From Vespa crabro (taxonomy: Eukaryota; Arthropoda; Insecta; Hymenoptera; Vespidae): a DNA stretch of 64,000 bases. The notes under the pieces were generated by a model. The model was not told the DNA's origin and did no database searches. It saw only the letters and a list, made by a program, of their open reading frames with translations. Of this stretch, positions 26,503 to 37,654 are shown in pieces. The position numbers were made by a program, and so were the translations under genes. The stretch is from NCBI RefSeq assembly GCF_910589235.1, contig NC_060955.1, positions 22,377,558-22,441,557 of the forward strand, written 5' to 3'. The first letter of the stretch is position 1. Every line of letters begins with the position of its first letter.

Positions 26503-27035
26503 CTTAATACTAAAATTTATACAGGAGCCAATTTTTTCTATATAAATATTATTTATTTATTTATTCATTATTGTAGAATTTTAATACATAATGAATAAAT
26601 TCAACAGAATTATAGTTAATAAAAATCATTTCGCTTTAATACATTGTTCCAAATATCATCAGCGAGATAAATAATGTATGAAGATACAATATTTGTGATT
26701 AATTATAATAACTTAAATTAGTATGCAACACACACATACACATACACACACACACACACATACACATCGAAAAACTTCTCACGTTTCCCTACTTTACGGC
26801 CATTTTTCTAGTCCCCTACCCTAAACCTCAAGGAGCAACGAGGGCCCGGACCCCATAGCTCACACGACGCACCGTTGCTCTTACCTTAAATATTACTTAC
26901 CAAAATGTTGATCTTCGAATGTATTTTCAAGCCGAGTAACCTTTTCGTCCCTTCTTCTCCAAACACATCAATGTAAATGCTTTCACGTTGTCCACATAGT
27001 CTGCAAACCTGAGCTTCTTCTTCCTTCAACTCCAT
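17504..27035 (-). CDS. ZAD / C2H2 zinc-finger protein, isoform A (distal tail)
   Basis: Predicted nuclear DNA-binding regulator of the insect ZAD family. Exons: 27035-26901 (shared), 20919-20806, 20704-19334, 19206-18922, 18696-18466, 18306-18125 and 17999-17504, about 937 residues. The first four junctions and the one after exon 5 are phase 0; only the last intron is not. The ZAD is split: exon 1 supplies C11-x2-C14 and exon 2 supplies C57-x2-C60 (VVCVRCLGTLEFLCDF). A long low-complexity acidic/basic linker with many Asn and Ser follows (exon 3). Ten C2H2 fingers then run from IQCNICGLMYPR to YHCPGCNKAFNRRDNMK; the last has Cys in place of the final His. The last two fingers are close relatives of the last two of isoform B, implying tandem duplication. 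The first exon lies about 6 kb upstream, beyond isoform B's exons. No separate ZAD first half was found near exon 2. Confidence 0.78.
18411..18434. repeat. (CA)n microsatellite in a zinc-finger gene intron
   Basis: A perfect CA run of about 12 units lies just downstream of the isoform A fifth-exon donor. Confidence 0.9.
20920..23557. other. Isoform A intron / isoform B 3' region
   Basis: AT-rich DNA between the end of the isoform B terminal exon and the isoform A second exon. It contains a (TA)n tract at 21434-21499, a poly(T) run near 22030-22055 and a long A-rich run near 22380-22515. I looked for an alternative ZAD first half (Cys-x2-Cys exon) on the minus strand and saw none. Much of it is probably 3' UTR of isoform B. 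Confidence 0.5.
21434..21499. repeat. (TA)n microsatellite
   Basis: About 33 TA units with one TTTA interruption near 21480, inside the isoform A intron. Confidence 0.9.
23558..27035 (-). CDS. ZAD / C2H2 zinc-finger protein, isoform B (proximal tail)
   Basis: Same family and predicted role as isoform A. Exons: 27035-26901 (shared), 26109-25966, 25920-25852 and 25369-23558, all phase 0, about 719 residues. Exon 2 completes the ZAD with C57-x2-C60 (AICLQCLGKLEFVCDF), at the same residue numbers as in isoform A. A 23-residue exon and a polar linker lead to ten C2H2 fingers, from YVCKLCKKFYERKDK to HACPECGRKFNRRDNMK, separated by mostly standard linkers. The array ends with a short basic/Ser tail. 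The final exon carries the linker and all ten fingers uninterrupted, whereas isoform A spreads its array over five exons; isoform B may therefore be the more processed copy. This is the simplest product of the locus because its exons directly follow exon 1. Confidence 0.88.
25741..25788. repeat. (TA)n microsatellite, zinc-finger gene intron
   Basis: About 24 TA units between exons 3 and 4 of isoform B. A 60-base A-rich tract at 25600-25660 lies in the same intron. Confidence 0.9.
26833..26880. other. GC-rich inverted repeat in the first intron of the zinc-finger locus
   Basis: GAGCAACG (26833-26840) pairs with CGTTGCTC (26873-26880). The 32-base spacer is GC-rich and contains GGGCCC. The surrounding sequence (about 26790-26890) is much more GC-rich than the rest of the intron and begins 20 bases past the exon 1 donor. 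No family recognised. Confidence 0.5.
26901..27035 (-). other. Shared first coding exon: N-terminal half of the ZAD
   Basis: Encodes 45 residues starting MELKEEEAQVCRLCGQR and ending at KINIL, followed by a strong GTAAGT donor in phase 0. It holds two of the four zinc-binding cysteines of a ZAD and cannot form the domain alone. The downstream exons at 26109 and 20919 each supply the missing half in the same phase. Confidence 0.85.
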
Positions 27036-28525
27036 TTTTATTTATCTCTGAAGGCTGTCTGAATACGCTTCTGACTACTTAACTAGTAGAAAAACAACGC
27101 TAACTTTTTAATAGTATTAATTTCCCGATTATGCCGATCATCTGCTTTCTCCCTCTCTCTTTTCAATCTAATCCATTCCATAAAACATTTTTTCCAAATG
27201 TTTAAATGAAATATATAAGAAATAAATAAATAAAAAAAAAAAATTAAACTTGCAGTGTTAACGTTACCATTTATCTTCGCTCGACTACGGGGATGCGATC
27301 AACTCGACACAGTAGTCGTTTTGATTATCCCCACTATTCGCATTATTCCCTCTTCCGAATACGAATTTCTACCAATGAGAGGTGATAAAATAATAAAGGA
27401 AAATTACTGATTATTCGATTGGTCAAATATATGTCGTGTATTCCTATGTAGTAACCAATCACGAAACGCTAGGGGAAAAGATGATAGACAAATCAATTGC
27501 ATACATGACTATCAGTTTATTATTAATTATAATTATTATATATAATCGCTAAATATTTTATTAGTCAATTTATTATTAATTATAATTATTATATATAATC
27601 GTTAAATATAAGAATCAATTAAAATTGTTTTCAATACATATATATCATTGGAGTTGATTTTGATCAGTTTCTATTGGCTTCGACGGGGAAAGAGGGAGTA
27701 AATTCTAAATATGATTTAATTTTTTGGTTATTTGCTTGTACATATATACATCGCATTGATATATTTAATCAAGGAATAATAAAGAAATAAAAACGTAACA
27801 TATTTACTTTTAAAGAGCCAAACAATAATAATTATCTTGTATTATATTTATTTTTATCAAATCTGATTGGCTACTGTGTTTCCATGGTAACGAATCAGTG
27901 CCGTAACAAAAGTTGTCTATAGAATGGGCACCTACAGTAAATCTAATAATGAATCGTATATATGTATAACATAGATGGCATAATCTACTTCCGTACATAT
28001 GGACTAATATTTTCTACTTGATGATGGAAAAAAAAACAATGAAATAAAACACTATTGCTGGAATTACTATTTAAATTAATCCAATCTAAAAAAAATAAGG
28101 TTGAAGCATTGTTATAAATTGACGTTGTTTTACAGTTCAGAGTGACCAGCAGAAAATCAGTAAATAAAGTTACCTTATTGAAAATTGTTATTGAGATATT
28201 TTGAAATGCGTATATACATTCCCATATCGAAATCAATTTAACTGTCAGTTGAAATATTAATGTAAGTAAAACAATGTAGAAAATTTCATATGCAAACATA
28301 ACTTTATCTAAATATTAAATATTGAAATAATTTAGTATTAGTGAATTTTTCTTTTACTATATTTTTATTCATTACAAATAATTTTCATCTGATACAATAT
28401 AAACATTACAGTATACATTTGTTTACAGATGATATGAATAGTGAGTACGGTTAATAAATTTATAACAACAAATAATTGTTCTATTAAATAATTATTCTAT
28501 ATGTAAAAAAAAAAAAAAAATTAAA
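27036..28525. other. Divergent promoter region, zinc-finger locus and NYN gene
   Basis: Contains the presumed promoters of both genes. Relatively GC-rich DNA at about 27260-27360 is the likely zinc-finger gene promoter. A 41-bp AT-rich direct repeat occurs at 27516-27556 and 27569-27609. No coding exon seen; the open frames at about 27810-28300 lack supported splice context. Confidence 0.5.
27516..27609. repeat. Two-copy direct repeat, 41 bp per copy
   Basis: Copies start with TTTATTATTAATTATAATTA and end in TAATCG-C/T-TAAATA. They are identical except for one C/T difference and are spaced at a 53-bp period, which suggests a recent local duplication. Confidence 0.8.
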
Positions 28526-30254
28526 ATGACACGAAAGAAAAATAATTTAACAATGTCCAAAAAAAGGTCATTGAATCGTAAAACTACAATTGACGCAATA
28601 AAAAGACAAGCTTCATATGAAAGGTTAATAACATTAATTAAAGAAAGGTACTAAAAAACATATTATATTATGATATAAATTCTATGTAAAAGAAAATTAT
28701 AATTCTCATATTTTTTTTTTTTTTACAGTAGAAAACGTCAAATCAAGAAAGCAAAACAATTTCAACAAAATGAAAAAGTATCAACATCTTCGTTGAATGA
28801 CAGTGTAATAATTTTAAGTGACAATGAAAATGAACAAACTGAAAAGATGAAATATACTACTCAAGATAATAATACAAATGAAACTGTACATTCTACACTT
28901 GGACAACTTTTTAAATCTTTTCAATGCTTACGTAAATCTAATGAACATGGCATTTCTAATAGAATTATGAATAGCACAGAAAGTAATAAATCAAGAAGAA
29001 ATATGATAGAATGTTCGAGTCCTGATACATCATGTTGTATAGTTTCAGATTCAACAAATTTGAAATCTAAAGTTTTAAATACAAGTTCTACTAATGAAAG
29101 TATGTAGATTAATAAAATCATCATATTATTATGGCATCTTTTAATATATCTATACTTAAATAATATATCTAAACTTATATAGTTTAATATATCTTAACCT
29201 ATTTTTTTTATTTCAGTATCTTCAAATAATAAATTAAATGAATCTGTCGATGATATTGTTGTAGTATGGTCATCCATAAACAATTCATCGACAAATAGAT
29301 CTATATCAAATAAAACAGACATAGAAGATATTTCAGATGAAGAAAATCAATCACGACTTTTTATGTTAGATTATGATGGAGATCCTAGCAATCTAACATG
29401 TTTAAAATCAGTTTCAGAAGAGCATGATAAGAGAACAAATAATGATAACGATCTACTATTTAATAAACCTGGCTTACAGTTACCTCATTGTTCTAAACCA
29501 AACTTTTCTATTAATGTAGAACCTCAACAAAATATGAGAAGGATCAGTGCAAAATTTTATGGTACAGCATTTAATACTAAGCAAGTACAATTTGAACAAG
29601 TAAATGAAGCAGACCAAAATAAATCTAAGAAATTAAGGGAAATAATTATCGATGGCTGTAACGTTGCGATGGCGTGAGTTGTATTAAATTTTATATTTAA
29701 AATATTTTTAAAATATTTACAAAAAATTGTTTTTATATTTTAGACACACGCATGGCAAATCATTCTCAGAAGCAGGATTAAAATTAGTAATAGATTATTT
29801 TCAACAGAGAGGACATTCTGTTAAAGCATTTGTACCTCAACATAAACGATCTCTCTCACATCGACTTCTTGAAAAACTGTGGAAGGAAGGAACAGTTGTT
29901 TTTACACCAAGTAGAAGCATTGCTGGTAAAAATATTACTTCCTATGATGATCGGTAAGTTTTATAAATATTTATTCATTTACATTTTCAATCTTAAAAAT
30001 ATATTGTCTAACTTTGTTTATTATATGTAATATATCTGTTTAGATTTATATTGGAGTATGCAACAATGTGCAAAGGCATAGTTGTTTCTTTAGATCAATT
30101 CAGAGATTTATACACAGAAAAGCCAGAATGGCGTGATACTATTGAAAATCGATTATTAGCACCAACTTTTGTAGGAAATTATGTTATGTTTCCTGATGAT
30201 CCATTAGGAAGAGATGGTCCTACGTTGGCCCAATTTCTGAGACACGATTCATAA
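28526..30254 (+). CDS. N4BP1/Regnase-like NYN-domain ribonuclease
   Basis: Predicted metal-dependent RNA endonuclease of the Zc3h12/N4BP1/KHNYN group. Exons: 28526-28647, 28729-29099, 29217-29673, 29744-29953 and 30044-30254, in phase, about 456 residues. The first 300 residues are basic, then Ser/Asn-rich and apparently disordered, with an acidic patch (DIEDISDEENQ). The NYN fold occupies about residues 303-456. It starts with LREIIIDGCNVAMAH and continues through FVPQHKRSLSH, VVFTPSRSIAGKNITSYDDRF, IVVSLDQFRDL and MFPDDPLGRDGPTLAQFL. Acidic residues in DGCN, YDDRF, SLDQF and PDDPLGR match the usual metal-site positions. Vertebrate relatives normally read DGSN. There is no CCCH finger after the NYN domain, so it is closer to N4BP1/KHNYN than to Regnase-1. 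No KH domain was recognised upstream. Confidence 0.9.
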
Positions 30255-31055
30255 CATTACTCTCAATTAAGAACTTCGTTACACATTGATCACACATTAA
30301 ATATTTCAAAGAGTACATTTAATTTGATAGTTACTATAATTTTTTAAGTGATTTTTTTTTGTATCATTATTTTCTTGTAAGTCCTATGAGTTGAGTAGAT
30401 ATAGATGTGAGCACATCTATATATATAATGAAAGGAAAAAAAAAAAAAAAAAAAAAAGAGATAAAAGATTAAAAAAAATTATACAAGCACCTAATTTGTG
30501 TAAATGAATGCAAATGTTTTACAATACTTTGATTTTTTATATAAATTAAATTATATATATATACATATATATAATATAAAAGGAAATTTTGCAAATAAAA
30601 AAAGAAGTTCGACAAATTTAAATAATTACACAACAAAAATGGGATCTATTGTTTTTTATATCACATAAAAGAAGTTACTCGCTGTAACAAAATACACTTC
30701 GTGTTAAATTTCTATAAGTCGAAAAACCATAAGACGAGTATATAAAAAAAAAATATTTCTATAATCATATATAATATATAAATGTATATTTTTTATTTCA
30801 TATTCAAATATCGATTAAATGGTTTTTCGAGTTATAAAAGTTCAAGTAACAGAAATTTAACCATGTATATATACATATACATACTTATTATTATACTATA
30901 TTATACAATTGTATATATACGCGTATAGAATTTATTTATATAATAATAAATTAAATAAGCAGCTCTAATACAAATACAAAATATTAATTCTACTATGATG
31001 TTGGGCAATCTTAAATCATAATTTTAATAGCCTACATTATATGATATAATTATAA
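30255..31055. other. Convergent 3' region of the NYN and ERCC6 genes
   Basis: AT-rich with poly(A) (30436-30458) and short TA tracts. Holds the 3' UTRs of both genes; no other feature seen. Confidence 0.6.
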
Positions 31056-32268
31056 TTAGGATTTATTCCATGTAGGTATCGAGCACCACTTACGAGATTT
31101 ACGAACAAAATCCATACTTTCTTGTGCAGTTTCACGAGCTAATCGTTGCATCATGTTTTCATCCTTTACATTTTGATGTGCACTCGACAAAACAGCTTCG
31201 TGTTCAAAAGCTGAGCTAACAGCTGAAACGAAAAATATTTTACTTTTTATTTTAGATATTATGTTTTCTAATAACAAGTTTGTACTTTTACAAATATTAT
31301 ATGTGTGATATGTCACAATCTTACTCGAATTGGCAAATAATTTTTTTAACACATATTCGTCATCGGAAACTTCCGTAGGTTCTTCTACATGTGATTTAAT
31401 TAAACGTCGTCCAATCAAATAAGATACATGCTCGCCTTCAAACAAAGCAGAAATATTATGCTTTTCTGTACGTGATTTCTTTTTTCTCTGTTGTTGATTT
31501 TTGTTATTAGGTTTATCATGCAATTTTATTTCATTAATATTGTCAGTAAAAAACTCAGTTGTCATTTCTGATTTTAATCGATTAACTTCTGAAATACTAT
31601 GATCTTCTGTATTATCCAAACTAGCATCAGGCAAAACTGTTTGTTCTTTATTCATTAACTTTTCTTCTAAATGGTTTTTTTTAGAAATTAAATTTGTATT
31701 AGGACTCTGATCAGTTTTAAGATCATCCATTTCAGTATTTGTATCATAATTTTGTGTCATGTTATTGCATTGAGTATTTAAAATATTATTGTTACTATTA
31801 TTGTTATTACTATGATTAGACGAAACGTTAGTTACATTCAAATTTACATTAATGGGATGAACTTCGGATGCAGTTAGATTATTTTCATTGTTACATAAAT
31901 TATTAGTTTTTGTTTTATCATCAATCTTGATATTATCCTCTGGATCGACACGTGAATCATCCATTTTTTTTTCAAGATCCTTTGTAATCATCTGCTTACT
32001 TATATTTTTACTAAGTGTCGAAGCCAATTTCTTCATTTTTTTAATTTTATTAGAAGAAAATTTTAACGAATTCGGTGTTAATTTAGAATCTTTAAACAAT
32101 CGATCTGATTCAGAAGATTCCCCATTTATAGGTTCATTGAGATTAAATAGTTCCGCTAAATCTGTCGTTTTAAAAATTTTTCTCTGCCTTGGATCATCCA
32201 AAACCTTATTCGAAAGCAATAATTTAAAAATTTGCCTATGATATATCTGTAACATAAAAGAGATTTTT

Positions 32269-32326
<58 letters not shown>

Positions 32327-32601
32327 GCAAATTTTGTGTTACCTTTTCTTCGATTGTACCAGCAGTAATAAGTCTGTAAATAGTAACATTTTTATTTTGA
32401 CCAATTCTCCAAGCACGTTCTCTTGCTTGTGCATCGGTTGCAGGATTCCAATCAGGATCATAAATAACTACACGATTTGCTCCAGTTAAATTCACACCTA
32501 ATCCTCCTACACGTGTCGTTAGTAGAAATATAAAATATGAGGTATTCTTTAAACATGAAAAAAATAATGTTATTTATATTATTATCAACATCAAACATAA
32601 G

Positions 32602-32660
<59 letters not shown>

Positions 32661-35600
32661 CAAAGATAGAATGAATTATTTTACTTACATTATTAAAAGT
32701 ATAAATTGTTTCTTGACGTTGTGACATAGGTGTAGTACCATCCATTCTTAAATAAGAATGATTCTCTCGTTGTAATAAAGATTCTAAAATATGCATCATC
32801 TGTAAAATAAATGTATTATTCTGTATAAAAATTTTCTTGTTAGATTTTTACTAATAATAAAAAATATAATATATAAAGAATTAAAACGCATACAAACCTG
32901 CCTTCCTTGAGTGAATAGCAATACTCTATGTCCTTGCTTTTTCCATATTTTAAGTAAAGACTGTACTACAACCATTTTTCCTGCACGTTTCCAATACCCA
33001 AATTTGTCTAAATCTTCTGACAAATCGATATCTTCATCCGAATCCTATATATGTTTTAATGGACATATTCATGATAACAATTTTACAAACTTCATATAAT
33101 CATTTACTTATAATCTTACCATTGGATTTGTGTAAAGGTATAAGTCTGGATGATTGCATATTTTTCTAAGAGCAGACAAGGCTATCAATAAACGAGCTCT
33201 GTATCTTCCAGTTTCTTGAAGAGAACTTTTTTCGTGTAAAACAAACGATACATCTTCTGATAATAAATGTTCTTTATATAATTTTCTTTGCTCGTCTGTT
33301 AAACTACAAAATAATACCTGGAACGTAAATAAAAATAATAATTTAATACTGATATAATTGTTTAACACAAATATAATAAATATACCTGTTCATTTTTTTC
33401 TGGCAAGTTAAGATAACGTTTTACATCAGCTTTAGTTCTTCTAAGTAAATAAGGTGTAATAGCTTCCTTAAGCATAGTGGCTATTTGTAATGCTGTAGCT
33501 TGTTGAAGAGATGTAGCATTGGCATAACCACCCCGAGTTATAGGAGCAGCACAATGCTCTAAAAATGCAGGTAATGTGCCCAACTTACCGGGCAAGATAA
33601 AGTCGAATAAAGACCACAATTCTTTCAATGAATTTTGCATCGGACTACCAGTTAATAATATACGATGTGGAGTAGAAAATTCTTTTACTGCTTTACTTAT
33701 CTATAAAAATTAAATTTAATAATTTCTTTTCTTTTTTTTCTTTTGCACAATAATATCGACATAACTATACATTCACCTTTGCTTGAGGATTTCTTATTTT
33801 ATGCCCTTCATCAAGAATAACATAATGCCACTGAGTATTTGTGAGTAAATCTTTGTGTTTAAGCATACCTGAATATGACGTTATTAGTATACCACCAGTT
33901 TCTAAAGAATTTATTAAATTCTCGGGATTCACTAAGGATAAATAAAAAAATATTGTTACATTGAAAAATGTACAGCACATACGAACACACACACACACAT
34001 GCATACATACACATTTATATTTATAATATTCTTTATATTTTAAAATGCTTGCCATCATACGTTCCACATTGGTGTAATACAGCAACTCTTAAAATAGGCC
34101 ACCAGTCATGAAAATGTTTTACCCACTGCTCCATCAAAGTTGCTGGACAAATAATTAATGTTGGTCCCAATCCTCTAAATCTACACATTAAAATAAATAT
34201 AAATTATCATTAAATAAAATGTTATTTATAAATTTTATGTAAATTTTTACCTTCCACCATCAGAAAGTAATTCACTGCAATCCAAACCAGCTAGAAATGA
34301 AATAACTTGTATTGTTTTGCCCAATCCCATTTCATCTCCTAATAGACCACCTAAATTATGATTATGAAGTTCCCATAACCATTGGACTGAGACTTTCTGA
34401 TATCTATAAAAAAATGTAATAAATTATATTTATTAACCTCTACAAATACTTCTATTGTAAATTATTATATTTTTGATATTTTATATACCTATATAATCTT
34501 TTCCAAATAGACTGAGGTACTTTAAATAGATTATCCACCATATGTACAGGTTCATCTTTCATATTCTTATTCTTTTTTATTCTTAATAGATAAATCTGTT
34601 CATCTCCATCATCCAATACTAAAAATATAAATCGTATAAAAAAAAAAAAAATAAATAAATAAAAAATGTATCATTTATATTCGTAATACATACTTTTCTT
34701 TGTACTAATACATTTGGGTTTTGAATTACTACGTTTCTTCTTAGAAGTATATCTTCTTTGTTCCATATCTAAATGATAACATATTACACATAATTTCATT
34801 GATCTTTTTATTATAATTAATAATTTATAAGTTTCATTTATAAATATATATATATAGAAAACTTACCAGATTCTCCTTCATCATCGCTAGGAAAATATTC
34901 GCTTTCAGAATGATTTAGCTCACCATCAGACGTTGTATTATCTTTAGTATCACATTTGATAGATATACATTTTTTCTCGCTTGTATTAGAAGTACTAGCT
35001 AAATTTTTAATAGCATTTGTTTTTATTTGGCTTGAACAACATTTAGAATTATTATTCCTTGACTTAAATGATTTATTAGTTTCTATTTTCATTCTTTTAT
35101 TTGGTACTGAATTATTTTCATCGTTATTTAATGATCTTGATGCTTTCTTCAAATGCTTTTTTTGTTTGGCAAGTTCGGCTTGTCTTTGAAAATACGTTTG
35201 AAGATCAAACAAATTCGATAATTTATCAAGTGTTCTAGAAATATATAAAAAAAATTCATTTTTATTATATTATATCTTATTAGATATCATTGATATAAAA
35301 ATTTTATTTACCCTTCTCGAGTATTTATTTCATGTTTCTCAATTGCTTGAAATGGTGTAATTTCCCCAGTCTTAACTTGATCTTGTAATGACTTATCATC
35401 ACTATTACTATTAATAATAGCTATTCTAATATTATCTTGAAATTTGGATTGACCTGAATGTAAATCAGATAATTCTTTTAATTTTTTTGATGCTTCTTGA
35501 AAAATACTTTCTTCACTTCTCACTGATATAATCTATAAAAATAAAATAAAAATACTTTAATGTTTCAAAAACAACGTACGCTTAATTACATGATTATCAC

Positions 35601-35850
35601 AAAATTATGAATTCAAATATGATACGTATAAATTTTTATGTGATATAAATAACTAATTGAATATAGATATGTATATATATAAACGTAAGTATAAAGTATT
35701 GAATATAATAAAAATTAAAAACGTTTAATTTATAATTTATTAAATGATAAATTTAACCTTAGCCGATGAATTAACATCCAAGTCTTGTGTAGTTTCATTC
35801 TGCATTTCCTTTTCATTAAGTTTTTTTATTAGTACGTGACAATTTTCCAT
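31056..35850 (-). CDS. Ercc6: ERCC6/CSB DNA-dependent ATPase of transcription-coupled repair
   Basis: SWI2/SNF2 translocase that recognises stalled RNA polymerase II and starts transcription-coupled nucleotide excision repair. Fourteen exons: 35850-35758, 35532-35312, 35234-34867, 34768-34694, 34618-34489, 34403-34251, 34180-34053, 33931-33777, 33700-33386, 33317-33120, 33044-32898, 32799-32689, 32546-32343 and 32246-31056. They give about 1162 residues. Motifs: LLGDEMGLGKTIQ (Lys about 325), LDEGH (about 429-433), LTGSPMQN, GANRVVIYDPDWNP and QARERAWRIGQNK. CSB-specific segments are GTLDKLSNLFDLQ, FKVPQSIWKRLYRYQ and IYHRQIFKLLLSNKVL. The protein is shorter than the human one (about 1490 residues) at both ends. 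Intron 7 appears to use a GC donor, and intron 13 is mostly a 52-base T tract on the coding strand. Family identity is secure. Confidence 0.95.
32273..32324. repeat. Poly(A) run of 52 bases (poly(T) on the gene strand)
   Basis: An uninterrupted A run filling over half of the 96-bp ERCC6 intron 13 (32247-32342). On the transcribed gene it reads as poly(U). Confidence 0.95.
32608..32660. repeat. (GA)n microsatellite in ERCC6 intron 12
   Basis: About 20 GA units and flanking GAAA variants lie just downstream of the exon 12 donor (32688); read as CT on the coding strand. Confidence 0.9.
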
Positions 35851-37500
35851 AGTTCAGTGCATAGGAACAATAGATTCTAATGGAATAAATAGTAAAGAAA
35901 AGCCTATAATTTTTTTTTTTTAATACTATTTCAAAATTTGAAGTAAATCGTAGTAGTAGGGACTCGTATGAAATTTTTTATATATATATATATATATAAT
36001 ATATATATATAACGGTCATGTAAATATACATACATATATAAATATAAATACAACTGCACTTTGTATTTTTGCTTTTATATTAATATTCCTAAGAATATTC
36101 TCAAAAAGTACAGTAAATGCGATGTGGCTGTCACAATTTAAAAAATTCGCTTACATGTTCGTTTAAGATAGTTCATTGTTCCTAGTTTTACAAAGGTTTA
36201 GATCAACGATAAGAACATGCGTAATTCTTAACTGATTTTGATAAACAAGATATCATTCTAAAGATAAATGTTTAATCTAAGATTCTGCTTTTACGAATTT
36301 TTGAAAAAGCTTTATTTTCTTTGAAAAAAATCATGTTAAGAAATGATATTTTTTTCGAGAATAATTTATTCACGAATATAAAGCTGTTTAAAAAATTATA
36401 AAAAGCGGAATCTTAGATTAAACCTTTGTCTTTAAAATAAGATATTTTTCATTAAGACTGGCCAAGAATTGCCATGTTCTCATTGTTTCTGTAAATGTTG
36501 TTTTCGACATTTTTCGCAAAAAAAAAAAAAATTTTGTATAGTGGCGCCCCTCGAAATCTGCGGTAAAAGAGAAGAAGCTCGTATCTCAGTACTGATTTTC
36601 ATATACACGTTTGAACGGTGTATGCTTAGTTTCAGTGAAGTAAACAATCTATTGCATTTTCTATTCTATATTTTAATATATTTCAAATGCAAAGAAATAG
36701 ACTTCACGGTGTTCGTTCATGTCAATGAATTTGAGTTTCTAAAATATTGTTAAATTTTGAAAAAATTTATAATTTCTTTTGGATTTTATCGATTAAAAAT
36801 ATAGAAATTCTACAATTTATGGCGTATTAGCAAACGTCTACATTCATAATTCAAGAGTCGCGTAGATCTCAAGACTGGGAAAGATTTCATTGTTTTTTTT
36901 TTTGTTTTTTTCTTAATTATATCGATGTAAATAAAAATAATCAACTAATTTATTTTTTTTCTCATTTGATAGTTTAATAATAATAGTATTACTATCAGAT
37001 CTTTTATATTTATTTCCTCCTTTCATAGTTGACTTGAGTTCCTCGGTGTTCTGTGTTAGCTAGAACAGAGTAGCGGTATAATTTAGTCTAATGACAAATG
37101 CATATAAAATATATACGTTCGTCGATTATTTTTTCAACAATTATAATTAGTAAATATATACTTATATATTATATACCATTTTTATGAAGATCAAGTTCCA
37201 TATTATCTACGAGATCTTTCTCCTAGCGTTATTTTTTTTTTTTATAATTTCTTCCGTAATTGGAAGTCCACTTTATATTATTACTATTATTACTATTATT
37301 ATTATTACAATAATATATAATATAATAATATAATCGGTATATATATATATATATGTATATACTAATTATTTTTAAACGAAACATTCCATAAAATCTTGTC
37401 AATTATATTTATTATTTTGTATGTATTTGAAATAAATGCGTACTGACACCTTGATCACTGCAAGACCAACATTACTAACAAAAATTATATACATATAAAA
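35851..37500. other. Divergent spacer between ERCC6 and the Mpv17-family gene
   Basis: Contains the promoters of both genes and the foldback element at 36211-36481. Short (TA)n at 35979-36010 and a (TTA)n stretch near 37275. The frame at 36469-36753 has a Cys-rich start but overlaps the foldback arm and has no supported splice context. Confidence 0.5.
36211..36481. mobile_element. Foldback (MITE-like) inverted repeat, about 270 bp
   Basis: Two arms of about 120 bp form a long imperfect hairpin. The best-matched core is 22 bp with one mismatch: 36271-36292 (TTTAATCTAAGATTC...) against 36401-36422. Outward, AAGAACATG at 36211 matches the complement of the right end at about 36473-36481. Inward, similarity continues on both arms through the AAGCTTTA/TAAAGCT segment to a short loop near 36335-36355. 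There is no coding capacity. No target duplication was identified. Confidence 0.65.
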
Positions 37501-37618
37501 ATGGCGTTTTCGAAACCGAAGGAAATGATATTAAATTTCGCAAGTGTATATTTCCAATACCTTTATAGTAATCCGGTTAAAACAAAAGCAATTGCCAGGT
37601 AATTTTATGTATGTATAC

Positions 37619-37654
<36 letters not shown>

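Noticed and set aside
36469..36753. Cys-rich plus-strand frame starting MPCSHCFCKCCF
   Set aside because: Its start lies in the arm of the foldback element and the rest is hydrophobic AT-rich translation without splice support.
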